A stretch of DNA of 64,000 nucleotides from contig OZ199839.1 in the NCBI GenBank assembly GCA_964304625.1, positions 11,842,001 to 11,906,000 of the forward strand, read 5' to 3'. Below the pieces are notes generated by a model. That model was given only the letters and a program-made list of their open reading frames with translations, was not told the origin of the DNA and did no database searches. Below, one piece after another: positions 25,030 through 37,574 of this stretch (its first letter is position 1; every line of letters starts with the position of its first letter). The translations under genes were made by a program, and so were the position numbers. Source of the DNA: Kudoa neothunni (lineage: Eukaryota > Cnidaria).

Positions 25030-25525
25030 CAATAGGTAGCATATTTGGGAGCAAGTGTTCAGATTTAACACATCAAGAAATATTTGAGTTTGGATAAGTG
25101 ACGATGCTGAACAATTAGATCGTCACAATTATCCGATAAAAGCGGTTACTTACTGGTTTTCGAAATGCGGACGATTTCATCAGAATCGTTTTATTTGATT
25201 TTCAAAATTTGGTGGCCTAAAAAAGTTATAGAAATTGATGAATGTCTTCCAAGTTGGAAGCGAAAAAATAAACGAGGATGATATTTGGCATATGATAGGT
25301 GGAGAAAGGTTTTCAATGAAACCTATATTTCATCTGACTCGGAGAATAACGAAATCGAAAGCAATGAAAAATCCTACACTGTTGAACGCCACGGTGGTAA
25401 TCGTATCGAAGACCTGTGATGTGGTAGGAATATGGGAATGTTCCATCGACAAGGAAGGCAAGAGAAACCTATTAGAATCTGTTGTGTATTTGACACACGC
25501 TAAACAAAACACAACTACACAATGA
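25030..25525 (+). mobile_element. Merlin (IS1595-type) transposase remnant
   Basis: One frame reads NYPIKAVTYWFSKCGRFHQN.. (about 25120) then KKVIEIDECLPSWKRKNKRG (about 25215-25275). This matches the Merlin order 'tv..W....Re' then 'vEIDEs.f.krKy.rGr', with the first catalytic Asp of the DDE set. The continuation in another frame (to 25525) reads DVVGIWECSIDKEGKRNLL.., resembling the strand after the first Asp. Several frameshifts; no terminal repeats seen. Confidence 0.55.
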
Positions 25526-25633
25526 TTCCATATTTCTAAGAATGAGGATATAAAGCCGCTGAATGTTTATAGTTTATTTGAGTGCTTAACACTTCCCTCT
25601 TAAATAGAGGATAGAGGATACGTTTTGGATAAC

Positions 25634-26490
25634 CTAAAACTCATCTAGATGTGTTCGGCTCCTTAGTAATCGTCGAATTGGTATGTTGTGATTCTCATTA
25701 AGTTGACGATTGTCTGTGTCGTTTAGGTTTGAATTTGCTCTCGACATCTCGACGATATCTTGTTTATCGACTAGCTCTTCATTAGTTGAATGACTCTCAT
25801 AGACTTTAGGGATATTTTTAGTGTTTTGAATATGTTGCTTATTTTCGATTTTTGTGTATCTTTTGCGTAATTGCTGTGCGTGTCTGTAATATTTGGTTAT
25901 ATAAGGGATGTGATCAAAACCCACGCTTGCGTGGTCATCAACAGGGCGGGTCGGCACTGCTGCGCATTAAGCCATGGGTCGTGGGTTCGATTCTCGCTCG
26001 TGACGACTCAATTACATCGCGTTCTATAACCAACCGGTTTGTTACATACATACATACATACACATTCGAACGATTTCTTAGTGACTATCTAACTTTAATT
26101 AAGCTCAACCATGAGCCCGTGTGTTATGTTTGCACCTTTTGGTAAACTTTAACGTATAGCAGAGGTTACCAACTCACTTAAATACTTTATTGCTTTTGGT
26201 CTTTCTCTTCCATACGTTAAATTGTTTCTACCATATTCAGTGGGTTGTTTGCAGAGAGATATACTTTGTTGATTATGAAGCATGGAGTTAATTCCAGTTT
26301 GGATTTGACGTCCATTGGGCAATTGGTTGGAAGACAATCCCAAAGAAAGTGGAGTCAGTCGATATTGTTTAGGAAATTCCTGTAAAGTTTGCTTATTACT
26401 ACTCAATGTTAACTTTCTTAGAGAATGCTTAAATGTTTGAACTAACCTCTCTGTCGACCCCTGAGATGATGGATAATAATATAACACGGC
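25634..26490 (-). mobile_element. Ty3/gypsy-type integrase-region fossil, with a SINE inserted
   Basis: Two minus-strand segments of a Ty3/gypsy-type integrase C-terminal half: about 26149-26487 (YYPSSQGSTERLVQTFKHSL..) and about 25634-25910. A SINE-like unit sits between them. Only this part of pol remains. It is broken, and no LTR was recognised. Confidence 0.7.
25912..26068 (+). mobile_element. tRNA-derived SINE-like element 2, inserted in the gypsy fossil
   Basis: Contains GGGTCGTGGGTTCGATTCTC (25975-25994), a B box in T-arm context, about 45 nt after GCGTGGTCATCAACAGGG (A-box-like). The unit ends in an ATAC-repeat tail (26043-26066). Both flanks are minus-strand gypsy integrase sequence, so it was inserted there. 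A decayed tRNA pseudogene is the alternative. Confidence 0.5.
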
Positions 26491-26529
26491 GCACCAGTAG
26501 ATTTAATATTTGATAGTGTCTATTAGCAC

Positions 26530-27415
26530 CAGGGCGTGCAAACCTTGGGGTTTTTTTACTAACTTTGGGTTCTTGTGGTTTTTTTAGTTTCTTTACAAAA
26601 CTTGTAGATTACTGAATTCTTTTAGATCAATTATAAATAAAAGTTTTAGAATTAGATAAAATAATCGTATTTATTGTTTTGATAATGGAGAGAATTAAAA
26701 TTATTCGAAATTTTAAAAAAACATTATCGTCGGTGCCGCGCTGTTTTCCGATCCTTGGGTATTTGTTATTTATTAAATTGTTCTTATTATTCCGTGATTG
26801 TATTTGGGCATTTCATTGCTGTCTAGAAATTTCCTAGTTTTTTTTTCTAACATATTTTTAAGTTATTGAAATATATTATTTTAAAGTATGCGTGAAATTT
26901 CAAACGGAGCTCAAAAGGAGCGTGGGATAATATGTGTTCCAATTAAGAGTGGTTAATAGTAGATTTTATAGATTGGCTTGACCAAGATGCTAAGGATAGA
27001 AATTACAGCTACTGCAAATATTGTACAAAAATTTTCATCAATGAACACAGTAATAATTAAACAAGCTAACTCATTAAAGGCTTAAGATGTAAAATGTAAA
27101 CTTCTCACGAAGCAAGTGATCAGAAAAAATAATAATATGTGTTTGACGTCACATCCAACAAATAAACTAATACATGATGTGAGCGACGATACCTTGAACT
27201 CTTGAAAAAAAGATCAAACTTCTTAACTGAGGTTTGTGAAGATGGCGAAGACGATTCAATTGACGACAATAATTAGAAAACGCGTTTAAAATGAAAGTTT
27301 TAGTTGTTTTAATAATATTATTGTTTTCTTTGCGACCATTTATTTTTTTCGCTTACTCTTGGGTTATTTAAAAGTTCAATTTTGGGATTTTTCCGATAGT
27401 CTCATTGGATGCCCT
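26530..27415 (+). mobile_element. hAT-like non-autonomous element, copy 2
   Basis: Starts CAGGGCGTGCAAACC (26530) and ends with the reverse complement of CAGGGCATCCAATGAG (27415), about 12-bp inverted ends. A frame near 26975 reads DWLDQDAKDRNYSYCKYCTK, a BED/TTF-type zinc finger often found at the N-terminus of hAT transposases. No transposase core follows. The right half aligns with the minus-strand copy at 18.5-18.9 kb, which carries a piggyBac at a TTAA that is unoccupied here (about 27070). Flanking 8-mers agree only partly. Confidence 0.65.
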
Positions 27416-28299
27416 GGTTTGCAATCCCTTTGTGCGTGCGAGTACGACTAAAGCATTACTTCAAAATTTGGGTTTTTCCTATATTAGTTGTTGCAAATAA
27501 TTTATAATAGTCAAAAACGCCAAATAATGTATTTTAATTTGTTCTTAATGTCGTACATCGATGATTATCTATCATTGAAATTACACTCATATTTACTCCA
27601 TAAAACAATTTCATGTCAATTTTAATGTCTTAGAGATTACAAAATGGTTGAATAATAATAATTACAGGAAATATTAATATGAATATATCTGTTTGGTTTA
27701 CTAATTTTACACATAATGAGTCCAGAAAGTCACGATTTATTTAACAAACGATTTTCGTCATCTGTTAATTTAAAAAATCAATATATCTGGTAGTGTACAC
27801 TTATTTTATCTCAATTCGAATGAAATATATTCGGCCAATCCAACGTTTTTCAATATTTATATAAAAGCTGGTTAAACAGTCAAAACATGTAAGCTCTTTT
27901 CCATCGTTTCGATGCTCTGTCATTTGGTTCAAACACAATTAACAGGATTGAACGAGAGCATGGAAAGATAAAAAATTTATTGACGCAATAATCGTTGATT
28001 CATCAATTAAATTCAATATTCAATGGCTATAAGGACATCCATAGTGATGTTTTATTAAAAAATGATCTGATACTTATTAAGAACAAAATCGATGATGTTG
28101 ACGATGATATGATATTTTGGCATTAATGAATCGTTTTTCCAATTTTGCTGCTGAAAAATAAAATTAAAGACCCAAAATCTGAAAGTATTATCAATTTGGA
28201 ATTTAAAAAACATGTTCTTTGTTCGTATTGTATCTATTTCAGCAGTTGTTACATTTCAAGATAATATACACAAGTGTGATTGTAATTTTTTGGCTACTT
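27416..28299. other. Non-coding stretch
   Basis: A+T-rich. No supportable gene or repeat seen. Confidence 0.45.
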
Positions 28300-29190
28300 T
28301 AGAGTAAATGTGACGAACTACGACATTTTTTGTAAATTAACGAATAATTACGTGAGATGGGACTTTTTAGGAAATTATTCACGTTAGGAGACATTGACGA
28401 TATACCAATTTTTAAATTTGCATATTTTCGTGAAGATACTGCATACATGATTAAAGTTATGTAGAATCTTGGACTCCTACAAAAAAACATGGAATGTTCG
28501 GGTGGCGCGGTAATGAAGATATCAACAAAAAAGGACGTCGGTGACGGCTGACAATTTAGATTTACAGGTTGCCGAAAACGATGCTCAGTAAGGGAAAATA
28601 GTATTTTCGAATTAACCAAATTTCCTCTGTGGAAATGTTTTCTTTCTATAGTTTACGCCATTCAAAACCCAACGGCCACTTACGAAATACTACAACTTTA
28701 TTTCAAAATAAAGTCATTTTCTACTATATTTGAATGGAAAAGTATTATTCATGATTTAATGTACTCAAAACTTGACGAAGAATCCGAAAAAATCGAGGGA
28801 GTAGGAGTTGTTGTTCAGATCGATGAAACTGCTATCTCAGAAAGAAATACAATATAAATAGAATATTGAAGAACCAACAGTATTGCATGAGAGGCGGAAT
28901 AGATAAAGATGGAAATTGCTTCTTAAAAATTTCACGCCTTAGAAATCAAGGTGTTCTCGAGGGAATAATCACCGAGAATGTTGAAGACGGTTTCCCAATA
29001 CCGGAAAATGGTTGGGCTGAGTATAATCGTCTGGCAGATTTAGGGTTTGTTCATGGGAAAGCGGTCCATAAAAGATGATTCGTATCGAATCGAAGCTATT
29101 TGGAAAGCTTTCAAGCGCAAATACAGGAAGACGACCAAAAAAGGTCCAGAAAACTTTCACGGATATATATCCGATTTTTTTAGTCATTAA
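28300..29190 (+). mobile_element. Merlin (IS1595-type) transposase remnant
   Basis: Pieces in order: VGVVVQIDETAISERN (about 28800, first catalytic Asp), KNQQYCMRGGIDKDGNCFLK then LEGIITENVEDG (28866-28990, the 'W..GGi....g..fl..v' strand and following helix), and YRIEAIWKAFKRKYRKTTKK (about 29075-29150), matching the Merlin C-terminal 'iEs.W...K'. Several stops and frame changes break it. The N-terminal part from about 28300 is degenerate. Confidence 0.7.
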
Positions 29191-32100
29191 TATAAAAAGA
29201 AGGGCTTGAACATTCTGTTTAAATATATAATGTTTTTATATTCCACTTAACATTGCGATAAATTTTTCACGAGCGTTATATTTTTGTACCAAGATCGTCA
29301 CATATACTGTAAAATAGTCGATATAACTGGATCCTCTTGTGATAACTTTTTGATATTTATGTTGGGGTTTTATGAATAATGCATTAATCGACTTCAATAC
29401 ATATACAATGTCTTTATCCTATATTCTTCTTCGGAGGAGGAGGAGGAAAATTTTGGATCAGGACCACTACCACTGTAATCAAGATAACTCACTCTATTTC
29501 GCGCTAAATAGAAAAAGTTATTGTCGATTTAAAGATTCTTTAACATTTTAGAATTTTCTAAAAAGTTCCAAATTTATTTCCCAAAATGTTTTTAACAGTT
29601 TTTTCAAACAAAAGTTGGGGTGTATTTACACCCTAATTTTATTCGGAACCCGTTTTAGCGTTAATTTGAGTCACAATAAAAAACGAAAATTTGATTTTCT
29701 CTTTTTATGTATTACGTAAATTTAGAAAATTAGAGGGAACATAAAAAGCATTTGTCGCGTTTGTAATGAGAAAAATTGTCATCAATAATCGTTTAGTATG
29801 GAAACACATCCAATTTTTCTTGGAAGTTTATTTTGGGAAATAAAAATTAATCGTCGCCACTTATAATCGATTGATATAGGTTTGGCTATTTTTATGATCT
29901 CCCTGAGATGATTCTAATTGTAACTGCGCGTATCACAATCAATAAAATTATGATATTTAAAAAAAGATTAATTTAAGTTCTTCGCTGGATTAATTGGAAG
30001 GATTCATATATTTGCTAAATTTTTAAAAAAGTTTTTCTACGATAAAGTATTCTCAGTCCCGCGTGAAGTTGGGCAATTCTGGTTAGTATCTAGTATATTT
30101 TTAAACAGTTATGCCAATAAGGAGGGAAATATTTTTTATCTAATACTCTATTTGACAAATATTGGGAAGTGATTGAATAGCACGTTTATAAACATTCCAA
30201 TAACATTGTCAGCTAGAAGATAGCCACGATTCTTATACACGGTGTTCAGATTTTCCCCTGGCCATCACTCATTTTTAGGATTATTTTTCTTTTGAGATGA
30301 CGCCAAACAACTTTAATAGTATTTGTGTGAAGTGTCTCGGACGCGACGGATATTTTAGAGTGATTCGCACTTATATATTATCATAAGTTTAACTTCTGAG
30401 TAAGTTATATTACAACCACTTATCAATAAAAGACTCGGTTGACTGCTCAAACTATAGAAAACAAAATCGAGTTGAAGTTGTATATTTCTCTTCTCAATAA
30501 TTTAAAACCTTGAATCCGACAATTTGTGAGTTTTATCGTTATCAATAAACCATTCGCAAATATCAACTATCCAATGGCTGTTCATTCAGTAATCGTGTTG
30601 TCTTCCAGTCCTCACTTTATGTGTTAAGGTATACATTCCAGGGAAATATCTCTTCCTTGAAAAATCGATTATACCCGCCCAACACTTGTCTATTGCCAAT
30701 TTTCTCATTCTAATTGTTATTACTACGACTCTTTAGTAGATTGTCGTCGATATCTGCTATTTATTGATTCCTTCGAATTTCTCTCTTCATCAAAACATTC
30801 TACAGGAAATATTTCTTAATAATGAGGATTAAAATATCACCGATATTCCTTTATTGGTGATAATGTTGTCACTCTATTTCCTTTTTCTTCATTGCATCAA
30901 TAGTAGGTTAATTAAATAAGTGAGACTGCCTATTTTGACGTTTTCCTCTAAAATTGTTATTTATACGAGAAAATATTAAAAATAAAATGGACTTGGACGT
31001 ATGTATGTATGTATGTATGTATGTATGTATGAGTATTTTTCAACCTCATCATAAAATAAATGTCAAAACATTGCTCCCTTTTCTTTGCGTCACCTTCAAA
31101 CATAAAGTGATATATCTGTGATAATTTTGCCATTGATTAGCTTTTAATCAGTTCTCCATCAGATAAGAAAGAAAATAATGCATTAAAATTGAACAAAAGG
31201 CGATAAATTGACCGTGTGTTATATGGTTCACCATTAAGATATGCTGTATATAAAATGGATTAAATTCACGAGTTATTTACATTTTTTAATGTTTTATGAA
31301 ACATAATAAACTACAATTTATCAATAATTAAAACAATATTACTAATTATTATTGCTCCTTGTATGTCGCATTTTACTTAAAAAATAGATTCTCATTAAAT
31401 ATAAAATTAATTTTGATTTAAAAATTATAACTATGGTATGATTTTAATGATTTATTACGTTAAAAAAGTGAACAAAAATCGTGCGCGACAGTCGACTTAA
31501 TTACCGAAACGTGATTTAGTGTAGCGCGTTAGTATCAAATGTTTGAATTTTTGTAGTCTGCCAATATTATATAAATTATTTAAATCAAATGGCATAAGAA
31601 TCGGGAATTCGTGAGTGCGCGAACACGTTAAAATTTTAGAATGGGATTTTCCATCATTATCATCCACTTTTATATGAATTGTTAATAAGATACTAAATAC
31701 ATTATAGAAATATTTGATAAGAATCAATAGATGATTGTTACTGTAACGAATGGATTACAATCGTTATAATCCGCATGCTACGGTCACTGTTATGACTATT
31801 CATAAAGATTATTCAGGTACTAATGATATTAGTTAATGTCGATCATAGATGCGGTTATCAATCCCCGAATGATTCATTACATTCTCTTATCTATAATTCA
31901 TGAAATAAACAACATTCATTAAGTGAATTGTGTTTTGGTGAATTTATATATATTGACCATTATAGCTAATGGTTTTACAAGGTCTATTAAGACCACCTGA
32001 ATGATAGCGCAAAATTGATGACTCAATTTTATTTATATTATTGTCTCCTCTTGAATACAATAGTATACATAGATATATAATATGATTGAACAACAGAATT

Positions 32101-32299
32101 TAAGTCAAAAACCATTAGTTTTATTAAAATCATTTGTCATTTTTATCCAAGAGAGATTTGTTGAAAGAATTAAAATGTATATTTCTCCAACATTGCAAAC
32201 ATGATCTATCATTTTTTGTTAACATTGAATGAGATTTTGTTCCCTACAATAAATTAATGAGGCATTTTAAGAAAGTGATTTTTAGAATAATTTTAACAA
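29191..32299. other. Long non-coding stretch with a GTAT microsatellite
   Basis: No gene was recognised in about 3.1 kb. It contains a run of about nine GTAT units near 30998-31032 and, near 31771, TATAATCCGCATGCTACGG, which resembles part of the long terminal repeat of the 41.8-kb element. Confidence 0.5.
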
Positions 32300-32309
32300 T
32301 TTCAGTTTC

Positions 32310-32560
32310 AATTTTTTAGATGTCATTAAGATGGAATATGGTGGACAAATAATGTTTTATACTGACGGATTATGTACCTATTTGGGGGTTAAACCGAATG
32401 TATTTCATTATTTAATCGATTTATGAAACACTTCAAGTATTGTGTTTAATTTTGTTAGTCAATGAACATATTTAATATATTTTTTTTCATAAATGTGCCA
32501 AAGAGAAAGTGTGTAAAACCGATTAATCACGTGATTAATAACATGGGAATTGCTTAACCT
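32310..32560 (+). repeat. Dispersed repeat R2, copy 1
   Basis: Shares two spaced blocks with 45060-45240 and 60050-60260: a TTTTTAG-ATGTCATTAAG block and, nearly 190 nt later, AAAACCGATTAATCACGTGA. The blocks are short and diverged; see the R2 finding. Confidence 0.4.
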
Positions 32561-33236
32561 TTTTACATTCTTGTTTTCGTTAAAATAATATAATATTTTT
32601 GATTTAATTAAAAAATCATAATTGTTTTTCGAATGAGTAACTTTATCATGTTGATTTTGTTAATTTTATTGATGAACATTCATTTGCACATCGGACATGC
32701 GAAAAATCGGTCATTAACTTCATTCATAAATAGATACATCGAATTTTTTATAAGTAAAAATTAAAACTATTAAAAAAAGTAAAAATTTTTTGAAACGATT
32801 AAATTATAATATAACAAGTTAAGAAATTTTTAACCTAATTTTAACAAAAATCGAGTCTAATTTGATGTATTTTTCAATTTAACAGCCAATATATATAAAA
32901 ATATACATTTAATAAATCGATTTATATAGGTTTTTATTACTTTTAGAAGTATTGATCCACAAATAATTGTATACTATTGGATATTTATTCATTTTAAACA
33001 GTGGAAATACAATTGAGATTCATGCCATACATTTGTTATAATTATAATTCAATTAATTGATATAATCCATATACACTGATTATATCGAAGTTGTGATGAG
33101 ATTAGTAAATATCGTTATCGTTGTTATAATAACCTATTTTGACACAAGTATAAGAACAAATTGGCAGTAGTCATGGTTTTGATGAAAAATATCTCAAGAT
33201 ATTTGTTTGGTAACGTTAGCTGTTCATTTTCCTTCA
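32561..33236. other. Upstream region of the coiled-coil gene
   Basis: A+T-rich. Presumed promoter and 5' UTR. No element recognised. Confidence 0.4.
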
Positions 33237-36200
33237 ATGATTGTTTTTCCTAGTTTTTGTAATCTTAATTACAATAAAAGATATTCCTGGTGCTCACCTA
33301 GCACATAGCATATGCGATCAATATGACGAACAGAGAACAAATTATTTACGAATGCACAACGAACTTTCTGATCTAAATACAAAATATAAGAAAACAATAG
33401 AATTAGCTGAACCAATGATACAAAATTTAGAATCTAACAGCACAGAATATCCTCGCGAGAAAATCGACTCAATGTTAAGTTTGAAATATGCCAATATTAA
33501 ATTGGGAATATATCCAATATACGAGATAGATCCATTTGAACAACTGGGTATAAATTTGTTGACAACCGGACGTCCCACGTTCCTCAAGATTCAAAGGGCT
33601 GGTATATGCTATTCAAGTTTATTGAGCGCAAAAAGCTTTATGTTTTTGTTAAAATCCGCAAATAAGGAAACTAATGATTTCTTAAAGTCAACAAACGAAA
33701 CTCATATAAATGTATTGAAAAATGATAAAAGCAAATGTAATGCAGCAACTACCAGAGACGAATTTTCAAAATATGTCACATATATGGATGATAACAAATC
33801 TAAAATCGCCAAGCATTTTGAAGAGCTAAAAAAATATAAAACGAAACTGTACAGTTGCAATTATGATCCTTTGGAAAAGATTATAAACCTAAAACCGATC
33901 AAAGATAGTTTTATTGATCCTTTCTATCAAGACATGTTTGACGCAATGATACCTTATTTTAAAGAACTCAGAGCCAAACTGGAAAATATTGTGAACACTT
34001 ATGATGCATATAAAAAATATGTGACTGATTTTACACGTGATGCAACTGAATTTAACGCCATCAATTTATCTAATTATGTTGTCCAAAATGTGAACGAAGG
34101 ACAAAGTCTATTTGAAAATACAGAAGCTTTGTTAAGCTCCACTATTGGCTACTTGTCTTCGGATCTGCGGAGTACATTGACGACAAAAATCAATGATTTA
34201 CACCAACAATTGGCTTTAGCTAAAGCACAAAATGATTCGATTGCTACGTATAAGGAGAAAATAAGAATAATTACCGAAATCATAAATGAGCTGAAGAAAA
34301 CTATTCCAGACCTTATTCGAGAATTAGAACCGGTAAAAGAACAAGCGGCAAAATTCATACCTAGAATTGATAAACAGCAATCAACCATGGACATCAAAGA
34401 CTATGTTTTTGAACGCAAAGAGTTGGACATGGAGATATACAACTTTTTACAGAAAAACGACGACTTCCTTACTCAACGTTTAGCGGCGGGAAATATAACG
34501 ATCAGTGGATTGGTAAAAGATATCAATGGTAACATCTCAGAACTCAGATCAGTAAGTACCTCGATGCTTCCTACAACGAAGGATACTTATGCTTCATACT
34601 ACGAAGAAATTAAATCCACTGTACAAAAACTAACTACGACTGATATTCCTAATCACGTAAAACAATTAAAGGATCAACATATTAACAAATTTATCATCGA
34701 TGATCCATCTACTAAATTAACGGAAATTGACAAAAAAGAAAAAAAACTCATTAGATACCCTGGATTCTATAGAAACTCAAATAAAAGTTGATTTATTTGC
34801 CACTATAATTCGAGAATTGGATTCTGCAAAAGAAAAACTAGCAACAGTAACTGGCAATAATTACAAATTACAAATGGATTTAGAATCACATAAATCTACG
34901 CCGCTTGGACCCAATGGAAACAGATTGTCCAAAAGTTTCTCAACTCATGTTGATAAATTAATGGCGGAACTCATACCAATGTATTCTAAGGTTACTGAAT
35001 TGCGATCAAATATTGGTAATATTAAAGAAAAAATTGGCAGTAACCGCAATGATTTAAGTCAAATTGGTCAAAGGAAACAAAAAATTAGAAACGATTATGC
35101 TGAAATCCAAAAAGCCAAAACAGAATTATTAAATACTCTCAATGAACCATACCCACAGTTTAAATCTTTGTTTGATAGCAAGATGGAGATTGTAAACTCG
35201 AATATTATAAGTGATATTTCTAATGTTAATGCATCTGTTGACGGATACGAAAAAGCTGTTGCTTCCATACAAATGGATGTCAATGAACTTAAAAATGAGA
35301 TTAACAATTTAACAACTAAAGTTAACTCAGCTGCAACAAAAATTGATAATACTGAAAGAACACATTCGAGTATGGTTGAATCCCTCACTCTTGGTTTGAA
35401 ATCAGTCGAAAAGTTGGATGAAACTGTATACACAGGGTTGAAACAACAACTTGGTGATAGATTCAACGAATATAAGAGAGAACTTAGTCAACAAGAAAAT
35501 AGCCAAAAAGAAGAACAAAGTTACTATTCCAAGTCGGTCAATGATGCCACAGAATTGATTACAAAAATCCAAGAAATTAATAAGAATAATAAGTTAAAGG
35601 ATCTTATTGAGAACCAATTGTCGGTGGAAAATACATTCGGTAGCTTAAAACATTCTGTAGATGAACATGATAAACTTGTTGCAGCTGGCAAATCTGAAGT
35701 TAATGACCTTGAAAGTAAATATACTACATTGTTGACCGAATGTGATCAAGCAAAAGAATCTTATGAGAAGAATTATAAAGAAATTGGAGGTCTTTTTGAT
35801 ACTTATGAAAATCATGTAAATGGCGATTCAACCTTCTCAAACAATTCGACAGTTGAGCAATTATTGGAAGCTAACTCCGAAATGAAAAAAAAATACGAAC
35901 AATCAAAGTCATCAACTGATGTTATAAAAGAAAAAACTGATTGATCTACGTGGTATCAGTCCAACCTTGGATAACGACGTCAACAAACAAATTCAAACCA
36001 TCAAAGACAAAATGAACCTTATTAAAGGATTTAAAACATCCAATAAAGAATATTTCGTAAGACTTGGTCATCTAAAAGATATAGCTGTTGAAATTAATGA
36101 TGCAAAAGTATTGCTTGATGGAAAAAAGGAATCACTTACTAGCTTCCAAGAGTTGTTGGAGACACAATATACCCAAAACGTGAAACTTATTTCTCCCAAA

Positions 36201-37061
36201 CAAACCGAAATTGAAAATTCTGCTATAACGGAGAAAGCATCTCTCAAGACGGCAAAGGATAAAATCTTAGAAGAATTCAATGAATATGACCAGGCTCATC
36301 AAGAAATGACAAATAAAGCTAATAGGAAGGAAACGGATGTTACCCCAAGTTTAACTGATAAGTATACTAAACTTTTAGAGACGAAAAATAAAATTAGTGG
36401 TGATATTGATAAACAAATAAACCTTATTTCAGATAATCTATCCGAGGGATTAACGCACTATGCAAATGAGAAAACAAAACTCGGAGATCAATATTCTAAC
36501 CGAAAAACGCAATCCAATACCTGGAAAGAAGAGATCGAAAGCCTTCTCAACGATTATATTACTTCGCAGACCATTGAAAATAATGAAATGGTTGGCTTAA
36601 AAGAAAGACTCGACACACTTATTAAAAATATCGACAGTTTCCTTGATAGTAACAAAGATGAACTTACAATAAAAGAATTCACCGATGTTATCAAAGCTAC
36701 CATCCCAGTTAATGTTTCTTCATATAAACAAGAAATTGAAACTGCCCAAGCAGCTGACAAACAATTCTCTGACTTCCTAGAAAAGAATGAAACGTCACAA
36801 CAAGAAGTCATATCTGAGAATAATGATATTAGTCAAGATACCCCTAATGATGCACAAAATTATGAAACTGACACGCAAAAATATAGTGCAGTTAATGGCC
36901 ATTCGAAGAATATCGCCTCAATGGATTTTTTCAAATATATAATGGCAGGTGCTGCTATAGCAACTGTTTGCTTGGTAATTGGAGGTGCAATACTAAAATA
37001 CAGAAGTCTCAGAAAGAGAGAAATTTACAACAAGTGCGAAAATATATACATTAAAGCTTAA
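33237..37061 (+). CDS. Large coiled-coil single-pass membrane protein (about 1270 aa), frame steps at three homopolymers
   Basis: Three long open frames follow one another: 33241-34791, 34727-35944 and about 35946-37061. Together they give an N-terminal hydrophobic segment (FLVFVILITI, signal-peptide-like, next to an ATG at 33237 one base out of frame), an N-terminal domain with four Cys (about residues 25, 123, 166, 206), about 900 residues of charged coiled coil with many potential N-glycosylation sites, a transmembrane helix (YIMAGAAIATVCLVIGGAIL) and a short basic tail ending NIYIKA. This predicts a type I surface or secretory-pathway protein. Each frame change steps by one base at T5 (33242), A8 (34739) and A6 (35931). 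Codon use and domain layout continue smoothly across each. I do not recognise the family. The layout recalls long coiled-coil adhesion or invasion proteins, but that is only an architectural likeness. It is the longest coding unit in the window. Confidence 0.78.
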
Positions 37062-37574
37062 AAAAGTGCCATATTAAATTATAACTATATTAGCTCTATA
37101 TATAGATTACGTTAGTGTTACATTAATATAGTATTTCACTAATAGATTGTTTGTTTTCTTTTTTGCATTATAAATGATGTCTTCTATAAAAATAAAAATT
37201 ATAGTGAGTTTTCTTTGGACGCAAATATTTTAATATAATTTTAAATCAATGATATTAATACTAGTATTACAGATTAGTTCGCTTGAAGCTAAGTTTGTAT
37301 GTATCCTGGTCGTATTCGACGAGAACAATTTAGAAAAAAAAATTTGTACACTTGACCCTCTCAGCACAAACTTAAAAAATACGCGTATGCCCAAAGTGCC
37401 CAATTGGAATACATTCGGTGACCACTAATTCGCAGTAGTTTTTGTGCGCGCGTGATAAAAATAAAATGAAAACCTGATTTACATTGGTTCATCGATTTAA
37501 GAATATTCATAATTAAGATCAAACCTAAAAAACAATAAAGCCCTCTTTTGGTGTGCCAAAAATAATTGTTATAA
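37062..37574. other. 3' flank of the coiled-coil gene
   Basis: Several AATAAA-like signals after the stop. Nothing else recognised. Confidence 0.4.

Noticed and set aside
30998-31032. GTAT tandem run considered as a CRISPR-like or functional repeat
   Set aside because: A simple tetranucleotide microsatellite without spacers.
33342-36811. Several minus-strand open frames of 70-123 codons antisense to the coiled-coil gene
   Set aside because: They are shadow frames produced by its biased codon use. They contain Ser/Phe/Leu-rich junk with no domain.
33237-37061. Assignment of the coiled-coil gene to apicomplexan reticulocyte-binding-like proteins
   Set aside because: The layout is similar, but no specific sequence motif was seen and the rest of the window is animal-like. 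Coiled coils easily mimic one another.
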